Source: Ischnura elegans | Lineage: Eukaryota; Arthropoda; Insecta; Odonata; Coenagrionidae | Direction of reading: 5' to 3' | Assembly (NCBI RefSeq): GCF_921293095.1 | Contig: NC_060253.1 | Span: forward strand, 71,833,992 to 71,897,991 | DNA: 64,000 nucleotides | Shown here: positions 1 to 10,295 of the stretch, one piece after another | Layout: each line of letters starts with the position of its first letter | Position numbering within the stretch: position 1 is the first letter of the stretch | Program-made: the position numbers and the translations under genes | Notes under the pieces: generated by a model | What the model was told of the DNA's origin: nothing | Database searches by the model: none | What the model saw: only the letters and a program-made list of their open reading frames with translations

Positions 1-1237
1 AATACCTATGCTAAACTTTTAGACTAAAAAGCATTCGATAATGAGGTCATACTTGTCCGATTATTCGCCTTAACGTCGTTGAAACTCAGGTAGCTAGTTT
101 CTACTCAGGTAGTTTATCTTCTCAATTCAATTCTAAATTCCTTTAACATCTCCAAAAAAGGATACCTTAACGCTGGTACCATCCCTCCCTGAGGTCATTT
201 CACGGCGTAAAAGGGCCATGAAGGAGCCTTAACAACCCATAACCTCAAAACTGCGTAAAAGCCTTCATACCCCCTTTTAGTGATTCATTGCTCTTAACTG
301 ACCGTGTTGTCTTAATAAGCAGTCGGAGCGAGTCGGCGGATGATAGCCATTCGCAAGGTCATAAACATTTCAATTTGTGTGTATTGTGATGAGTAATCCG
401 CAAAAAAAATATTGCTGTAGTCAGAAGCGTGGAAAAAGCGAGGTGATATTCTTGGAACATTGATAAAATTCTTGGAAGAATCCATCCAGATTACATTCGG
501 ATAAGGTTTGTTATTTCGCGAATGGTTGGGAGAATGGTGGGAACGCGACAGCCTGGAACGTGGTAAAGAGAGAGAGAGAGATCTTTATGTTATCAGTGCT
601 GGGCGAGTAATCATGATTTTCTTTTCGAATGACTTGTATGCCCCTCTCAATTCCCGGAAAAAGCTCTCAGCAATTTTGTAGTACATCCAAAGTTTAACCC
701 TTTAAGGTCCATAAAGAGTGCAGCCATTAGATTGCATAAAAATACGTTTTCAGACTAATATTAACGCGTAGATTCCAAATAAATTTATATGAAAGTGATA
801 TCTCTAATAGTTTATGAGATACAGTCTGGGACGTGAAATAATATCAATTCTCGCTCCCTCATGGTCCATAGGGACATATGTGTCCCATGACATAAAAACA
901 CTAATTTTGTGAAAATTAAAGCAAAATTGCGGAGTTTTTCGTACTAACTCCACAGGGTAGGTACACATAATGGATAAACCGAAATTCTTGTTATAATTAA
1001 CCTTCTCATTGATATGTTATAAAATGTAAAATATCCACTCCGTAAACAGTATTTCAAGTGAAAGTTCTTAACAATGTGGAACTACAATATCTAAAGTATA
1101 TCACAGAAAGAATGTAAAACTAGAAGCCAACAGTCTAATCTTATATAGAACCAATTCTTACATTCATACACCTTCTCATTTAACTTTGTGATAGTTTCAA
1201 AAATTTGGGACATACACCAATGCCATGCATGCCATGT
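1..1237. other. AT-rich non-coding stretch
   Basis: No gene recognised. The only low-complexity feature is a short (AG)n run near 566-581. A TTAA followed by CCCTTTAAGG at about 694-707 and a GGGACATATGTGTCCC palindrome near 873-888 resemble ends of TTAA-type MITEs, but no matching opposite end was found nearby, so no element is called. Confidence 0.6.
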
Positions 1238-1336
1238 TAATCAAGGGCATGGATGTTCGTGTGTGTTTAATTCCTACGTTAAAAAACCCCGATGTGAAAA
1301 GCCAATGGTGCTGTTTGCCGTGGTACAGGAATAAAT
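1238..1336 (+). mobile_element. tRNA-derived SINE, 5'-truncated tail
   Basis: The segment matches the body and tail of the fuller SINE at 6662-6854. It has the GGGCATGG block, a GTGTGT stretch, TTAATTCC, then TGCTGTTTGC and a final AATAAA-like tail. The tRNA-like head is missing or unrecognisable. It is old and diverged. Confidence 0.55.
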
Positions 1337-3130
1337 TTTTTTAAATTTTATCTCCATACGCTACCCGATACGTAGTTGCAAAATCATATAATGAAGCAAA
1401 AAATTTTTTTTGCAATCCGATGCATTATGAATTCATTCAGTGCAAACATAGACGCTACATAACAAGACGAAATTGCCTAATCATAAAGTTTATAGTACAA
1501 GTTACCAACAAAATTTTCGTTGAAGTTATATCTCAGTAAAATTTGAGCAAGAGGCCAAGACATAAATGAATGATTACGGAATCGAAAGCTTTCGTTCTCA
1601 AAATGTTGAAGTTTCAAATTTTCCATCTATCGGAGAAAGAATGAATAACAAGTCAATACATTTAAGGTAACAAAAGTAACTAAGGCATTGGTGGGAGTTT
1701 TCATGGAATCTTAACCATCCGGACCAATATTTCTTTCAATAGGTTCTTCTTACATTCCCATCTCGATTCCTTACACTCTTTACTTCTTTCCAGGGTCAGG
1801 GAAATCGCAACAGAATTTCGTTCCAACAGAGTTATCGCCGGAATACTGCCTATATTTATTTATTCAATGATATCTCCAAGTTCATTTTATTAAACCATCT
1901 CTTTGGTATATGTCGAGAATCACAAACGTACTATTTTTATAAGGATAAGAGTAGACAAAAAATGTAATACTTGATCTAAGCAATAATCAATTACGCACTC
2001 TCACATAGAGGGAAAATGGGTTAATGGCAAGAAGCACTCAATCGATTTGCTGTCCCGTCACCGGATAAGATACAGCTATTAGGATGAAAATTCGCAGTAA
2101 GGCTAGAAAAATTAAGCGCGTTGAAATGAAGCGTGACACATGGTCCTGTTATAACATTAGAGAGCGTTTTTATTTTGTATGTTCATAATCTTACTTCTAT
2201 GAACCAATCTACTAAAAAATAATATTTGAAACAAGATTTATGCAATTCTCCACCAATTATTTTAATGCGAACTAGGTTTTTCAGCTCACCGAACCATCAT
2301 ATAAAATCACCCTGTCCTAATACGTTTTGTACATGATGACGGCTCGGAAAGATGAAATGCGTTTGTAAGCAAAAAAAATATCTATGGAAAAGTGAACGTT
2401 TATAATTTAATGTGAGGAACATCCACGATCTCTCGCATGAACATGTTGATTTTACTAATTTAAAATCATTTCATTTATAATGTATTAGAACATAAATTAA
2501 TTATACATTATCAATAAAGAATAAATTTAATGATTAGCTTAAAAACCTTTCCGTCACATTAGTGATGAGTCCCCTTAATTTTTCACTAACCAAAAATTTA
2601 CATTTTCCTTGGTTTTTGTAATAATATAGGCATGATTCAGGAGTCATTTTGTTCCAATATGGACTTGATACTTCGGTTACCTAGCAGCTAAATCGAGAGG
2701 GAACTTGCTTATATAAACTCTGAAATGTAACAAAGGGGTTTCTCGTTGTTACGATATTGAGTAAAGACTGCTTTCAAGTAATCAAGCGTTGAAACATCTC
2801 ACAGCCAATGAGGATGGAGAAAGCCATTCGACCAAACACGGGCAAAGAAAATAAAATATGAATCGACAAAAAAATAGTGCATAAAAAAGGAGAGATGATT
2901 AGAGCAGCCGGGCGAAGGTAAAACGAAAAGGAGTGTGGCAGGTGATGCGAGGTGCTCGTGCGAAAAGACGACTGAGGGAAGCCGAGGCGTGTGTGAGGGG
3001 GCGTAACCGTCTGCCGACTCTTGGGAGGAACTTTTTCACCCAGAGTCACACGACCAGTTTCCAATTCCGACTCACCCCTTTCGCTCTCAGGGAAAGCTGG
3101 AGGAGAAACAATTGGTTTGTGTCCTGCTTT
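1337..3130. other. AT-rich non-coding stretch
   Basis: No repeat or gene could be supported. From about 2930 to 3060 base composition rises in GC and several overlapping short frames open on both strands, which is typical of GC-rich non-coding DNA. No splice or domain evidence was seen. Confidence 0.55.
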
Positions 3131-3213
3131 GTTAATTCCTCCGCTGTAAAGGCCTCTATGTAGTGTTTACGGGGAAAGTGAAAATAAATAAAATAAATAA
3201 ATAAATGAATAAA
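3131..3213 (+). mobile_element. tRNA-derived SINE tail with (AAATA)n end
   Basis: TTAATTCCTCCGCTGTAAAG, then GTGTTTACGGGG and a run of AAATA/AAAT units match the 3' end of the SINE at 6662-6854 and the copy at 59575-59750. The head is absent. A foldback retroposon has inserted a few bases downstream (duplication starts at 3224). Confidence 0.75.
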
Positions 3214-3223
3214 GCAAATCTAA

Positions 3224-3435
3224 CACGATAAAATCTTTTCACTTTTTCCCGGCGTATGATGGCGGTGAATTCTTCTCGGGTTTCCATCCGGGTGAGCTCC
3301 ATCTCCATCGCTGCCGACGTTTCGATAGAATCCTGATGACGATAGAAAAGGATTCTATCGAAACGTCGGCAGCGATGGAGATGGAGCTCACCCGGATGAA
3401 AACCCGAGAAGAATTCACCGCCACGATAAAATCTT
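3224..3435. repeat. 14-bp target-site duplication pair of foldback A
   Basis: CACGATAAAATCTT occurs exactly at 3224-3237 and 3422-3435, flanking foldback A on both sides. Confidence 0.75.
3238..3421 (+). mobile_element. Foldback (Penelope-like) retroposon A
   Basis: Nearly perfect 73-bp inverted arms (3261-3333 and 3350-3422) surround a 16-bp loop. The element is bounded by 14-bp direct repeats CACGATAAAATCTT at 3224-3237 and 3422-3435, read as a target-site duplication; the last arm base coincides with the duplication. Across loop and right arm runs CCTGATGACGATAG...CTATCGAAACGTCGG, which has the hammerhead-like pieces CTGATGA and GAAAC. Outward from the core the arm can be read as ETSAAM...TREEF, related to the other foldbacks. 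The duplication length points to target-primed retroposition rather than cut-and-paste. The Penelope-like assignment is inference. Confidence 0.75.
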
Positions 3436-4751
3436 CTCTGCTTTGGCACCGGGCAAGGCTGTTTAAGGCCAAAACTTCCCCGAAGTACGTGGGTACTTTT
3501 GACAAGCATTTGTTAAGAAGGTTTTTAGTGATAATGAATGATTTTGTTAAACATTTATACTAATTATTTACTGATGCACTGAACCTTATAATGAAATTAG
3601 CCTAGATAATTTAGCAAAAATTGGGTTTAAAAAATGAGACATTTTAAGTATAGCACACACTGAAATTATCTTTATTCATCACGAAATGATATATTAACTC
3701 TTTTCATTAAAGTACTTACGAGTGACCAAATTTCCAGATGCTACGATAAATTAAGGTCCCAGCTCATGGTTTCCAAAAACTTGGTCAGATGAAAGCGAGA
3801 AAAAATTGAAGGACATAGGAACTGCTACTTCTCATGCGATAATTGTTATTGCCATATCAACTATCAGAAAAATATTTCGGGTAACGTGGCTAATTTAAGC
3901 ATTCAGGATATAACCAAAACTGTTTCAGGCTAAATTAAGTATCGCAGAGTGACATATTTTCATATTTCATTTAAAAATTTGAACAAAGGGATTTTGCATA
4001 GGTAAATTATAAATCGAATAAGACTTTTGGAACTTAAAAAGACCTTTCCAATTTGGCATTCTTTTCACGAAAAGAACTTCATCCATCCACGCATTTGAAA
4101 TTTCTACAGACAATTAGAATACCCCTGAAAAGCGGAGAACGAACGAAAATCATCTATTAAAATCATTACATATTGCATCGAAAGAACTTCAGCGCAACAA
4201 ACAAAGCAATCACTGTCAATATTACCATTGGCCGCGCAATACAATGAAAATTTAATGTATTAATAAAAACCTTGTCATTCCAGATAATTTGGGCAGATAA
4301 GAAATCAAATGTAAGATAGACAAGAAATATAGCAGCTGGAAAGCACTATCGCAGCAAATGCTTCAATCTCCAATATTTCGTTTTTTTACGAGCAACCGGT
4401 ATAAAAGAATTTACGATTATTGTTCTAATTTGCAAATCAGAGGTCAACCACGACTCAGTCCATCAGAATGACTGTATGAAATCAAAAAAGCATTCTGAGA
4501 TCAAATACGTCATTATCACCTGGAGAAAAAATAAAGGAACTCACTTCGGCGTAAGGGGAACGTCTCTTTAAATACCGCCATAAATTCAGAACGTATAAAC
4601 CTTCGATGCGAAGGTCATTTTAATGAAATAGTGCGGGGATTCCACCTCGAGTATAGCGACGCAATACTCAAGATTGAGAATTCTTTGTGGCATTCTACTC
4701 ACGACAGTCACTGAAGCGTCCCTATTATTCAGAGCCAAGGAGGACAACACG
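3436..4751. other. AT-rich non-coding stretch
   Basis: Nothing recognisable on either strand: only short scattered open frames, with no repeat shared with the rest of the window. Confidence 0.6.
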
Positions 4752-4822
4752 GATGAATTGCCGGTTAAAGCAATCGGCACGCATTGCGGGAATCAGGGTT
4801 CAAACCCAAATAAGGCAAATTA
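4752..4822 (+). repeat. tRNA-like SINE head or decayed tRNA pseudogene
   Basis: A consensus-perfect pol III B box, GGTTCAAACCC, lies about 45 bases downstream of an A-box-like TTGCCGGTTAAAGCA. Paired arms are not good enough for a working tRNA, so this is read as a tRNA-derived SINE head or pseudogene. No tail of the 6.6-kb SINE type follows. Confidence 0.45.
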
Positions 4823-5089
4823 TTTCTTACGGTGCATTTCGCCATCTACGAACGTGCAACACTTCACTTTCTTGCTATGCATATTAAATGACAAAATCCA
4901 GGCACCCAACTTTCGTGCCACGGTTTACACTCAAGATTTTGCTGAAGTTCACTGCAGCGGATAAATTTATACTAACTTCATACTCACTAGCGAAACTAGT
5001 TTCCTACAGTCAATCACACATATGTGTCGAAACTAAAGGAAAAATAATAAAATTAAAGGAATCACATAAATTTCACTAGACTCTATGAC

Positions 5090-5212
5090 CTTACTGCCAC
5101 GCTTTCCTTCCTGTGACCTAACACTTGATGCATTACTATTATTACTTGATAAAAATTGACTTCCTGGAATAACTATTTGACTAACTGTAGCAATAAATAA
5201 TTACACCATACC
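5090..5212. repeat. Dispersed repeat, copy 1 (partner at 6508)
   Basis: A core of CTGTGACCTAACACTTGATG with neighbouring ACTGCCAC and TAAAAATT...GACT blocks recurs at 6508-6634 in the same orientation. No terminal inverted repeats were identified, so the class is unknown. Weaker similarity (TTTTTTCTATGAT) continues to about 5235 here and reappears downstream of the SINE at 6880. Confidence 0.6.
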
Positions 5213-5637
5213 AAAGAAATTTTTTCTATGATCATTCGTGCTCAATAAAACGATAAATATAATGTCAATGTTAGTAGCCATACGTATTTGCAGCATGACG
5301 AATTGAATTTTTAGATATAAAATTCTTGGATGGACCCAAACGATAAGTCTATGAAATGTTTGGATCTATTATTGACTGTCTTTTCAAAACTAACAATAAA
5401 AGAGTCACTCCAAAGAGAAATATTGACTACCAGGAAAGCAAATGTGATCATTGTAATCAGTTAACATGTTCTGCGCAGACTGCCTAGGCAATGCCATTCC
5501 ATACCTGGAGAAAAATTCAATTGTCTTACAATAGTTTTTTTCCAAAAATATCAGATTTGTTTATCATTGCCGCTCCTTTCATCCCTTTCCTTTTAAGAAC
5601 CATTGACTCCTAGGTTTCACCAAGTGGGAAATTATAG

Positions 5638-5681
5638 TCAGAAGACAGTTTCGCTGACATTCCAATCAGCGTCTTCTGGTT
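5638..5681 (-). repeat. Decayed hammerhead-like hairpin
   Basis: CAGAAGAC and GTCTTCTG form outer inverted ends around GCTGA...TCAGC. On the minus strand it reads CCAGAAGACGCTGA...TCAGCGAAACTGTC, the same layout as the cores at 38485, 61950 and 63775. The first core residues are mutated (CAGAAGA for CTGAAGA). It is probably a fragment of a Penelope-like foldback without preserved arms. Confidence 0.45.
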
Positions 5682-6507
5682 GCATTCAGTTTTTTTTAGT
5701 CTTACGTAGAATTATTTTAGCGCCAATTTTTCATTTGAGAAGATGATTGGTTGATTTGCCTCTTTCGTTGAACCCTCTTCCAAAAGAGGTGAAGAGCGTA
5801 TCCATCTTCTTTGTTCATATAATTCGGTTTCTTAGTTGTTTCCGTGGCTTCCTTAACCTAGGAGAGGGCGCGCGGCGAAATGTAACATTAGAAGGCAGGT
5901 CGCGTGTCATCGAAAACCCAAAGAAATTATTTTATTCTCTTTCCTTGGAATGATATAGTTATGCTGTTCTTTTTAAATAAGTCTACTGAATTAAAGAGAT
6001 ATTAATAATTATTCTTATTAAATAAAGAAGAACCATGGGGTGATTTACACCCCGCGCACCCTTTCCCGGGTTAATATGTCTTTCACAATATATCCTTCCC
6101 TCAGCAACGATTAGTGGCGCATTAAACGGGAGAAGGTGCGAGCTTCCCCCATAATTTATGGGAAAATTTAAAAAAATCGATCAATAAGGTAGCTCTCCAA
6201 TGACAGTTTTTATATCGCTAGCTTACAAAAAGCAATGTTTAAAAGGTAATTGATGAATCTAAAAGCCATTTGTCCACGCATTTTCAATGATAGTGACTTG
6301 TCAAGCCACTTCAGACGCATTTTCAATGAGAGTCATCACCAAGGCGCCACTAAAAGTGATGAAACTGCCAAAAACAACGACCTTAATCCGCTGCTAAAAT
6401 AGAATTTTGTGGCCGGGTTTGGTTCTCCCCATGTACAGGGCAGGATCAAAAAGAAGTAGGACTGAATTTCTATAAAGCGAACGGAGTTAAAAATCTTTGC
6501 TACGCCA
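5682..6507. other. AT-rich stretch with small hairpins
   Basis: No gene is supported. A short hairpin GGGGTGATTTACACCCC lies near 6038-6054, and the 14-mer CGCATTTTCAATGA is repeated near 6277 and 6317. Two brief GC-rich patches lie near 5850 and 6130. Confidence 0.55.
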
Positions 6508-6892
6508 GTTACTGCCACACTATCTTTCCTGTGACCTAACACTTGATGCATGAATGTAGTATTACTACTTATAAAAATTTACTCCGTGAAATAAACTTTT
6601 GACAAAATTGTTGCTTCTAAAATCTCACAATTACAGTAATTTAACAAATCCCAAATTTTACGTCAGCCTCGGTGGCGGCGGGGTAGAGTCCTCGCCTGCC
6701 AAACCGAAGGTCGCGGGTTCGAGTCCCACCTGGGAAAGTTACCCTTATCCAGGGCATGGGCGTGTGTGAATGTGTTCATTCATTGCTAATTGTTAATTCC
6801 CCATTATAAAAGGCCGTAAATCTGCTGTTTGCGGGGCAATGGAAATAAATAAATTGTAAAGGCATAAGACACATTTTTTTCTATGATGATTT
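6508..6892. repeat. Dispersed repeat, copy 2, split by a SINE
   Basis: 6508-6634 matches 5090-5212, and similarity seems to resume after the SINE at about 6866-6892 (TTTTTTTCTATGATGATTT versus 5220-5240). This suggests the SINE at 6662-6854 entered an existing copy. The downstream match is short and less certain. Confidence 0.5.
6662..6854 (+). mobile_element. tRNA-derived SINE, full-length copy
   Basis: The head is tRNA-like: an A-box region (GGTGGCGGCGGGGTAGAG) and a perfect B box GGTTCGAGTCC at 6716-6726, followed by CCACCTGGGAAAG. The body has GGGCATGGGCGTGTGTGAAT, TTAATTCCCC and TGCTGTTTGCGGGGCAATGG, and it ends in AAATAAATAAA. Related copies are at 1238, 3131, 56206 (minus strand) and 59575. 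Possible weak flanking repeats are AAATTTTA and AAATTGTA. Transcription would be by RNA polymerase III from the internal boxes, with mobilisation by a partner LINE (family knowledge). Confidence 0.85.
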
Positions 6893-7247
6893 TATGCCCT
6901 GCATGTTCCGCAATGGTAGATGAATGGAACTTTGGTCATTCCATATTCCATTCCAAACGCCTCACCAATATACTTACCCTTTGCCTCAAAAACGCAGCAC
7001 TCTGTAGACACCGTGAAGAGTTTTCATCCCATCCCCCAGCAGCTTAACTTTCCAGCCGGCCAGCGCCCCAGCTACTCTTCTCCTCGCTAGCTTTCTTCCG
7101 GTTCCCCTCCGCTGACTCGATGTCGCAACGATGAAAAAATGTCTTCCGAGTGAAAATGGCGAGCGACAACACCTTTCTTCGTCTCGACCCGATCATCCGC
7201 TGTTTCCCTTTTTACGGTCGTGCTTCGTGTCCATTCGCCTTGTCTGC
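6893..7247. other. GC-richer unique stretch before a transposon nest
   Basis: From about 7010 the sequence becomes GC-rich and non-repetitive. It was interrupted by the hAT element at 7256-8021 and continues at 8030-8130. A short frame begins at ATG 7156 (MASDNTFLRLD...) and could be joined across the insertion, but no homolog, splice site or domain was recognised, so no gene is called. Confidence 0.45.
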
Positions 7248-7265
7248 CCGCTGGACAGGGATGCC

Positions 7266-7562
7266 CAGTGGCGCAGCGAGGGGGAGGGTTTTGGGGATAA
7301 AACTCCCCCAGAGCTCAGAGAAATTTTTAATTTTAATCAATTTTACTTATTTGGATCAGTATTACTTATAGAATAGTGATAGGACTAATCAAATATCCCT
7401 CAGGAAGCCGTAAAACTCGCAATTTTGAACCATTATTCTTAAAATTTTTCTGGAGGGCCCCGCAACTCCTGCTTACCCTGGTGGGTATGCAATACCCCCA
7501 CACACGTAAGTATTAGTTGCGCCTAAAACATCCCCTAGCCTTAATTCCTCGCTGCGCCCCTG
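7266..7562 (+). mobile_element. hAT-type MITE (family 1), nested copy
   Basis: Terminal inverted repeats are CAGTGGCGCAGCGAGG and CAGGGGCGCAGCGAGG. The flanking 8-bp repeats GGGATGCC (7258-7265) and GGGATACC (7563-7570) differ by one base. The interior matches copies at 15231-15529 and 58831-59133, both in the opposite orientation. It sits in the first 10 bases of the family-2 hAT element. About 300 bp, no coding capacity. Confidence 0.85.
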
Positions 7563-7647
7563 GGGATACCGACTTACAAAAAATATTGGGGGGGCCCAAA
7601 CCGGGGATCTTGCCCCAGGAAATTTTATAAGCAGTGAATTTTAAGTT

Positions 7648-7830
7648 ATCGGGCTTTCCACCGGGTAATAAAATCCTTATCCGCCGACGTTTCGATGTCC
7701 ATCAGGGGCCACCATTTCGATGTCCCCTGATGGACATCGAAACGTCGGCGGAGAAGGATTTTATTACCCGGTGGAAAGCCCGAGAACTTTTCATCCAACA
7801 CCTAAGCCGGGAAAACACCCGATTATATTT
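7648..7830 (+). mobile_element. Foldback (Penelope-like) retroposon B
   Basis: 59-bp inverted arms (7650-7708 and 7724-7782, one clear mismatch) surround a 15-bp loop and are followed by a 48-bp tail. It is flanked by exact 16-bp repeats CAGTGAATTTTAAGTT at 7632-7647 and 7831-7846. The sister hAT copy at 10038-10287 lacks the insert and has a single target sequence, so the insertion and its duplication are directly visible. The right arm contains CCCTGATGGACATCGAAACG and reads outward as ETSAEKDF...ARELF...SREN, similar to foldbacks A and C. The core is shortened and lacks a normal second stem. Confidence 0.85.
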
Positions 7831-8179
7831 CAGTGAATTTTAAGTTTTTTTAGGCATTTTAGAAGAGTCATATGATCAACATTAGAACCCTGATCACCCG
7901 AATCTCGATATCTGGAAACTTCGGGGGAAATCGACAAGCCTGACACATTTTTTCTTCACACCCATAACGAATTTTTCAGGGGGTTCCGGCCCCCTCGGGC
8001 CCCATGGAGTCGGCGCCACTGCCGCTGGAACAAGCGACCACAGAGAGGGAAGAGGGAGGTACTCCGACAAGGAGTTTTGGTGTGATCAGCGGTGGTTTAG
8101 GGAGGTAGGCTCGCGACCGCGCGATCCAAAACAAATGCTTTTGGCGAACACTTTTTATGACACGGAATGGAAATTTTTG

Positions 8180-8575
8180 TAACTCTTCGTTAAAACTTTC
8201 GCGGGTATTCGTCATGTTAAATAAAAACTTTTGGGCTATGTCGCCGAGTCAATTTTTGGGTTTCCCCAACGTTTCCCGAACCATGGTCGCTTTCTCAAGG
8301 GATTCTGATGAGGTGGGAATTTATAGCCATATATATATATGTACCCGTGTCAAAGGGTGGAGGGAGGGGAGCGGGAGGTTGGAGGAGTAGGTTGTTGATA
8401 GTTTTTCCGGATTACGGGTTGCCAAGTGCTACTTATTTTAAGGCCGGTGTCCCTGTTAAAATTATTCTTCTCCTCTTTAGTTTTTTCTATGGCCTCTCTA
8501 ACCGGCATCGGTCGGGAAACGTTGGCGCCACCCAAAAATTGACGCGGCGACATAGCCCAATAGATTTTATTTAAC
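8180..8575. mobile_element. Foldback (Penelope-like) retroposon E
   Basis: About 75-bp inverted arms (roughly 8212-8284 and 8500-8577) share CGGGAAACGTTGG and GACATAGCCCAA. The interior holds a (TA)n run near 8328-8340 and a G-rich patch near 8357-8390. Probable 13-bp flanking duplications are ATGGAAATTTTTG (8167-8179) and ATGGAAAATTTTG (8576-8588), with one mismatch; the right arm overlaps the duplication by about two bases. The left arm read outward contains NTRESFNEEL, reminiscent of TREEF/TRETF in the other copies. Near-identical peptides (MLNK..WAMSP) appear on both strands because the arms are inverted copies. Confidence 0.65.
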
Positions 8576-8659
8576 ATGGAAAATTTTGGTTCATTTTATA
8601 ATATTACCACCAGATTATTGCTTAAATAAAATGAAAAACATAAAAAAATACTTTTTTTC

Positions 8660-8866
8660 CAAAACACAATAAAAATGTGCTTAAAAAGTAAAAAAATAAG
8701 CTTTTAATCACTCGGAGAATAGGGTGTGAGCGGTGATTAGGTTTATTAAATGAGTGTCGAGGAGGTTAATAGGTGATTAAGGATTGCAACCCATTCTTTA
8801 TTCTCCGAGTGTAGAAAAGCGTATTATTTACTATTTAGTGCATTTTATACTATTTTTGAAAAAACA
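8660..8866. repeat. Palindromic MITE-like element, copy 1
   Basis: A 13-bp perfect inverted pair CACTCGGAGAATA (8709-8721) and its complement (8799-8811) sits inside a longer AT-rich imperfect palindrome containing AAAAAGTAAAAA. A related copy occurs at 46480-46690 with the same outer context (GCTTTTAATCACTCGG). Boundaries are approximate and no target duplication is clear. Confidence 0.6.
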
Positions 8867-10029
8867 AGTTAATTGATATTATTTTATTTATATTTTTCAA
8901 ATATTGTACAAAATATGCGTCATTTCGAAAAAAAAACGTAATTTCCTGTATATCATAGTAATCACGATAAAAATAAAATGTAGGAATATCAAAGTACTAA
9001 CTATTCAGCTATTAGCAAAAAAATCTGGCATTTGAGGTCAAATCTGGTATCCTGAAAATGGCGCTACGATCGGCTCAAGTATCATAAAAATACTTAATTC
9101 ATAAATTAAAAGGTTTGAATTATCCATATTCTTAATACTCTTATCCTACGTTGAAACCTCGATGGATGCTGAGTGAAATTGTATAACATTCACGAAAACT
9201 ATTCGTTTTGAATACCTAGTGTAATCGCGAACTTACCATCTCTAAGCAGTATATGGCGAGTTTTTACAGTACAAACTGCTATTGCCATTTATATTCGATA
9301 GAGAGGAGTCAATATGGTGACACCAGTATGGAGATGTTAGCGGAATGTTTATTTTTTTGCAGAAATTTCATTTTTGGAGTATCAAGCTTGGTCACTGCGT
9401 TCATGATAGTGTACAAAGCCATTATACGCAACACTTCGGAATAAAAGCTTGTCACCAAGATATCCCATAAATTTCACTCTTTCGGCTATGGCCACTCATT
9501 AAACCCCCACCCAACAGGTCTCCCAACGTCATCTCCACTTTATTCACGAGAAGTTTGAAGGCTACGCGGGTGATTCGAAGAATTGCCTGGGCAATAAAAA
9601 ACATGAGGGAGGAAATTCGGATAACCTTCGGATAACCTATCCTCTTCGAACTCAGCATTTTCCTCTTCCCCGGCGAACAAAACCAGCCCCTAGCCGCAAA
9701 AATAAAGAAATATGGGAGGAAATTCTGCCTACTGATTTCTTTAATCCTTTTACAGGAGACTTGGAGAAAAATGACCGTTCTCTTCCGTTAGACAGTACTT
9801 TATGACCAGCTAACTTCAACGCAAGAGTTACAAGAATTACTGTAATGTTTTATAACCATCATTAGTCATCGACCCAAAGATTGGTTTTGACGCAGCTCTC
9901 CATTCCTCTCTCCTGTTCGCTAGTCTTTTCAAAGCGACGTATTTATTCTCTTATACATTCATTATAACCTGTCCTAAGTAACTCATTCGGGGCCATCCCT
10001 TGCCTCTCTTCCCTTCCACTTGTCCTTCT
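8867..10029. other. AT-rich non-coding stretch
   Basis: No gene or repeat with a partner elsewhere in the window was found. The short frames at 9253-9444 and 9452-9658 have no recognisable domains. Confidence 0.6.
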
Positions 10030-10037
10030 ACACGACT

Positions 10038-10287
10038 CAGTAGCGCCGACTCCATGGGGCCCGAGCCCCCTCAAAAATTCGTTATGGGTGTGAGGAAAAA
10101 TGTGCCAGACTGGTCGATTTTCCCCGGAGTGTCCAGATATCGAGATTCGAGTTATCAGGGTTCTAATGTTGATCATATGACTCTTCTAAAATGCTTAAAA
10201 AACTTAAAACTCACTACTTATAAAATTTTCCGGGGCAAGATCCCCGCATTGGGCCCCCCCAATATTTTTTGCAAGTCGGCGTCCCTG
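10038..10287 (+). mobile_element. hAT-type MITE (family 2), copy A, empty of insertions
   Basis: Ends CAGTAGCGCCGACTCC and CAGGGACGCCGAC (complement) are flanked by ACACGACT (10030-10037) and ATACGACT (10288-10295), an 8-bp duplication with one mismatch. It is the uninterrupted sister of the element at 7256-8021 and gives the pre-insertion state for both nested elements there. About 250 bp, non-coding. Confidence 0.85.
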
Positions 10288-10295
10288 ATACGACT

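Larger units (their letters stand above)
7256..8021 (-). mobile_element. hAT-type MITE (family 2), copy B, carrying two later insertions
   Basis: Ends are CAGGGATGCCGAC on the left and CAGTGGCGCCGACTCC (reverse complement) on the right. It is flanked by a perfect 8-bp duplication CCGCTGGA at 7248-7255 and 8022-8029, the hAT signature. A near-identical shorter copy lies in opposite orientation at 10038-10287. The extra length comes from a nested hAT MITE (7266-7562) and a foldback retroposon (7648-7830). No transposase frame is present, so it is non-autonomous. Confidence 0.88.
7248..8029. repeat. 8-bp target duplication of the hAT host element
   Basis: CCGCTGGA is found immediately before 7256 and immediately after 8021 with no mismatch. 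Confidence 0.85.

Noticed and set aside
694..1000. piggyBac-like MITE starting TTAACCCTTTAAGG
   Set aside because: No matching opposite terminus with TTAA was found at a plausible distance.
6662..6740. Functional tRNA gene
   Set aside because: Although the boxes are good, it is followed by the SINE body and A-rich tail and has several copies in the window.
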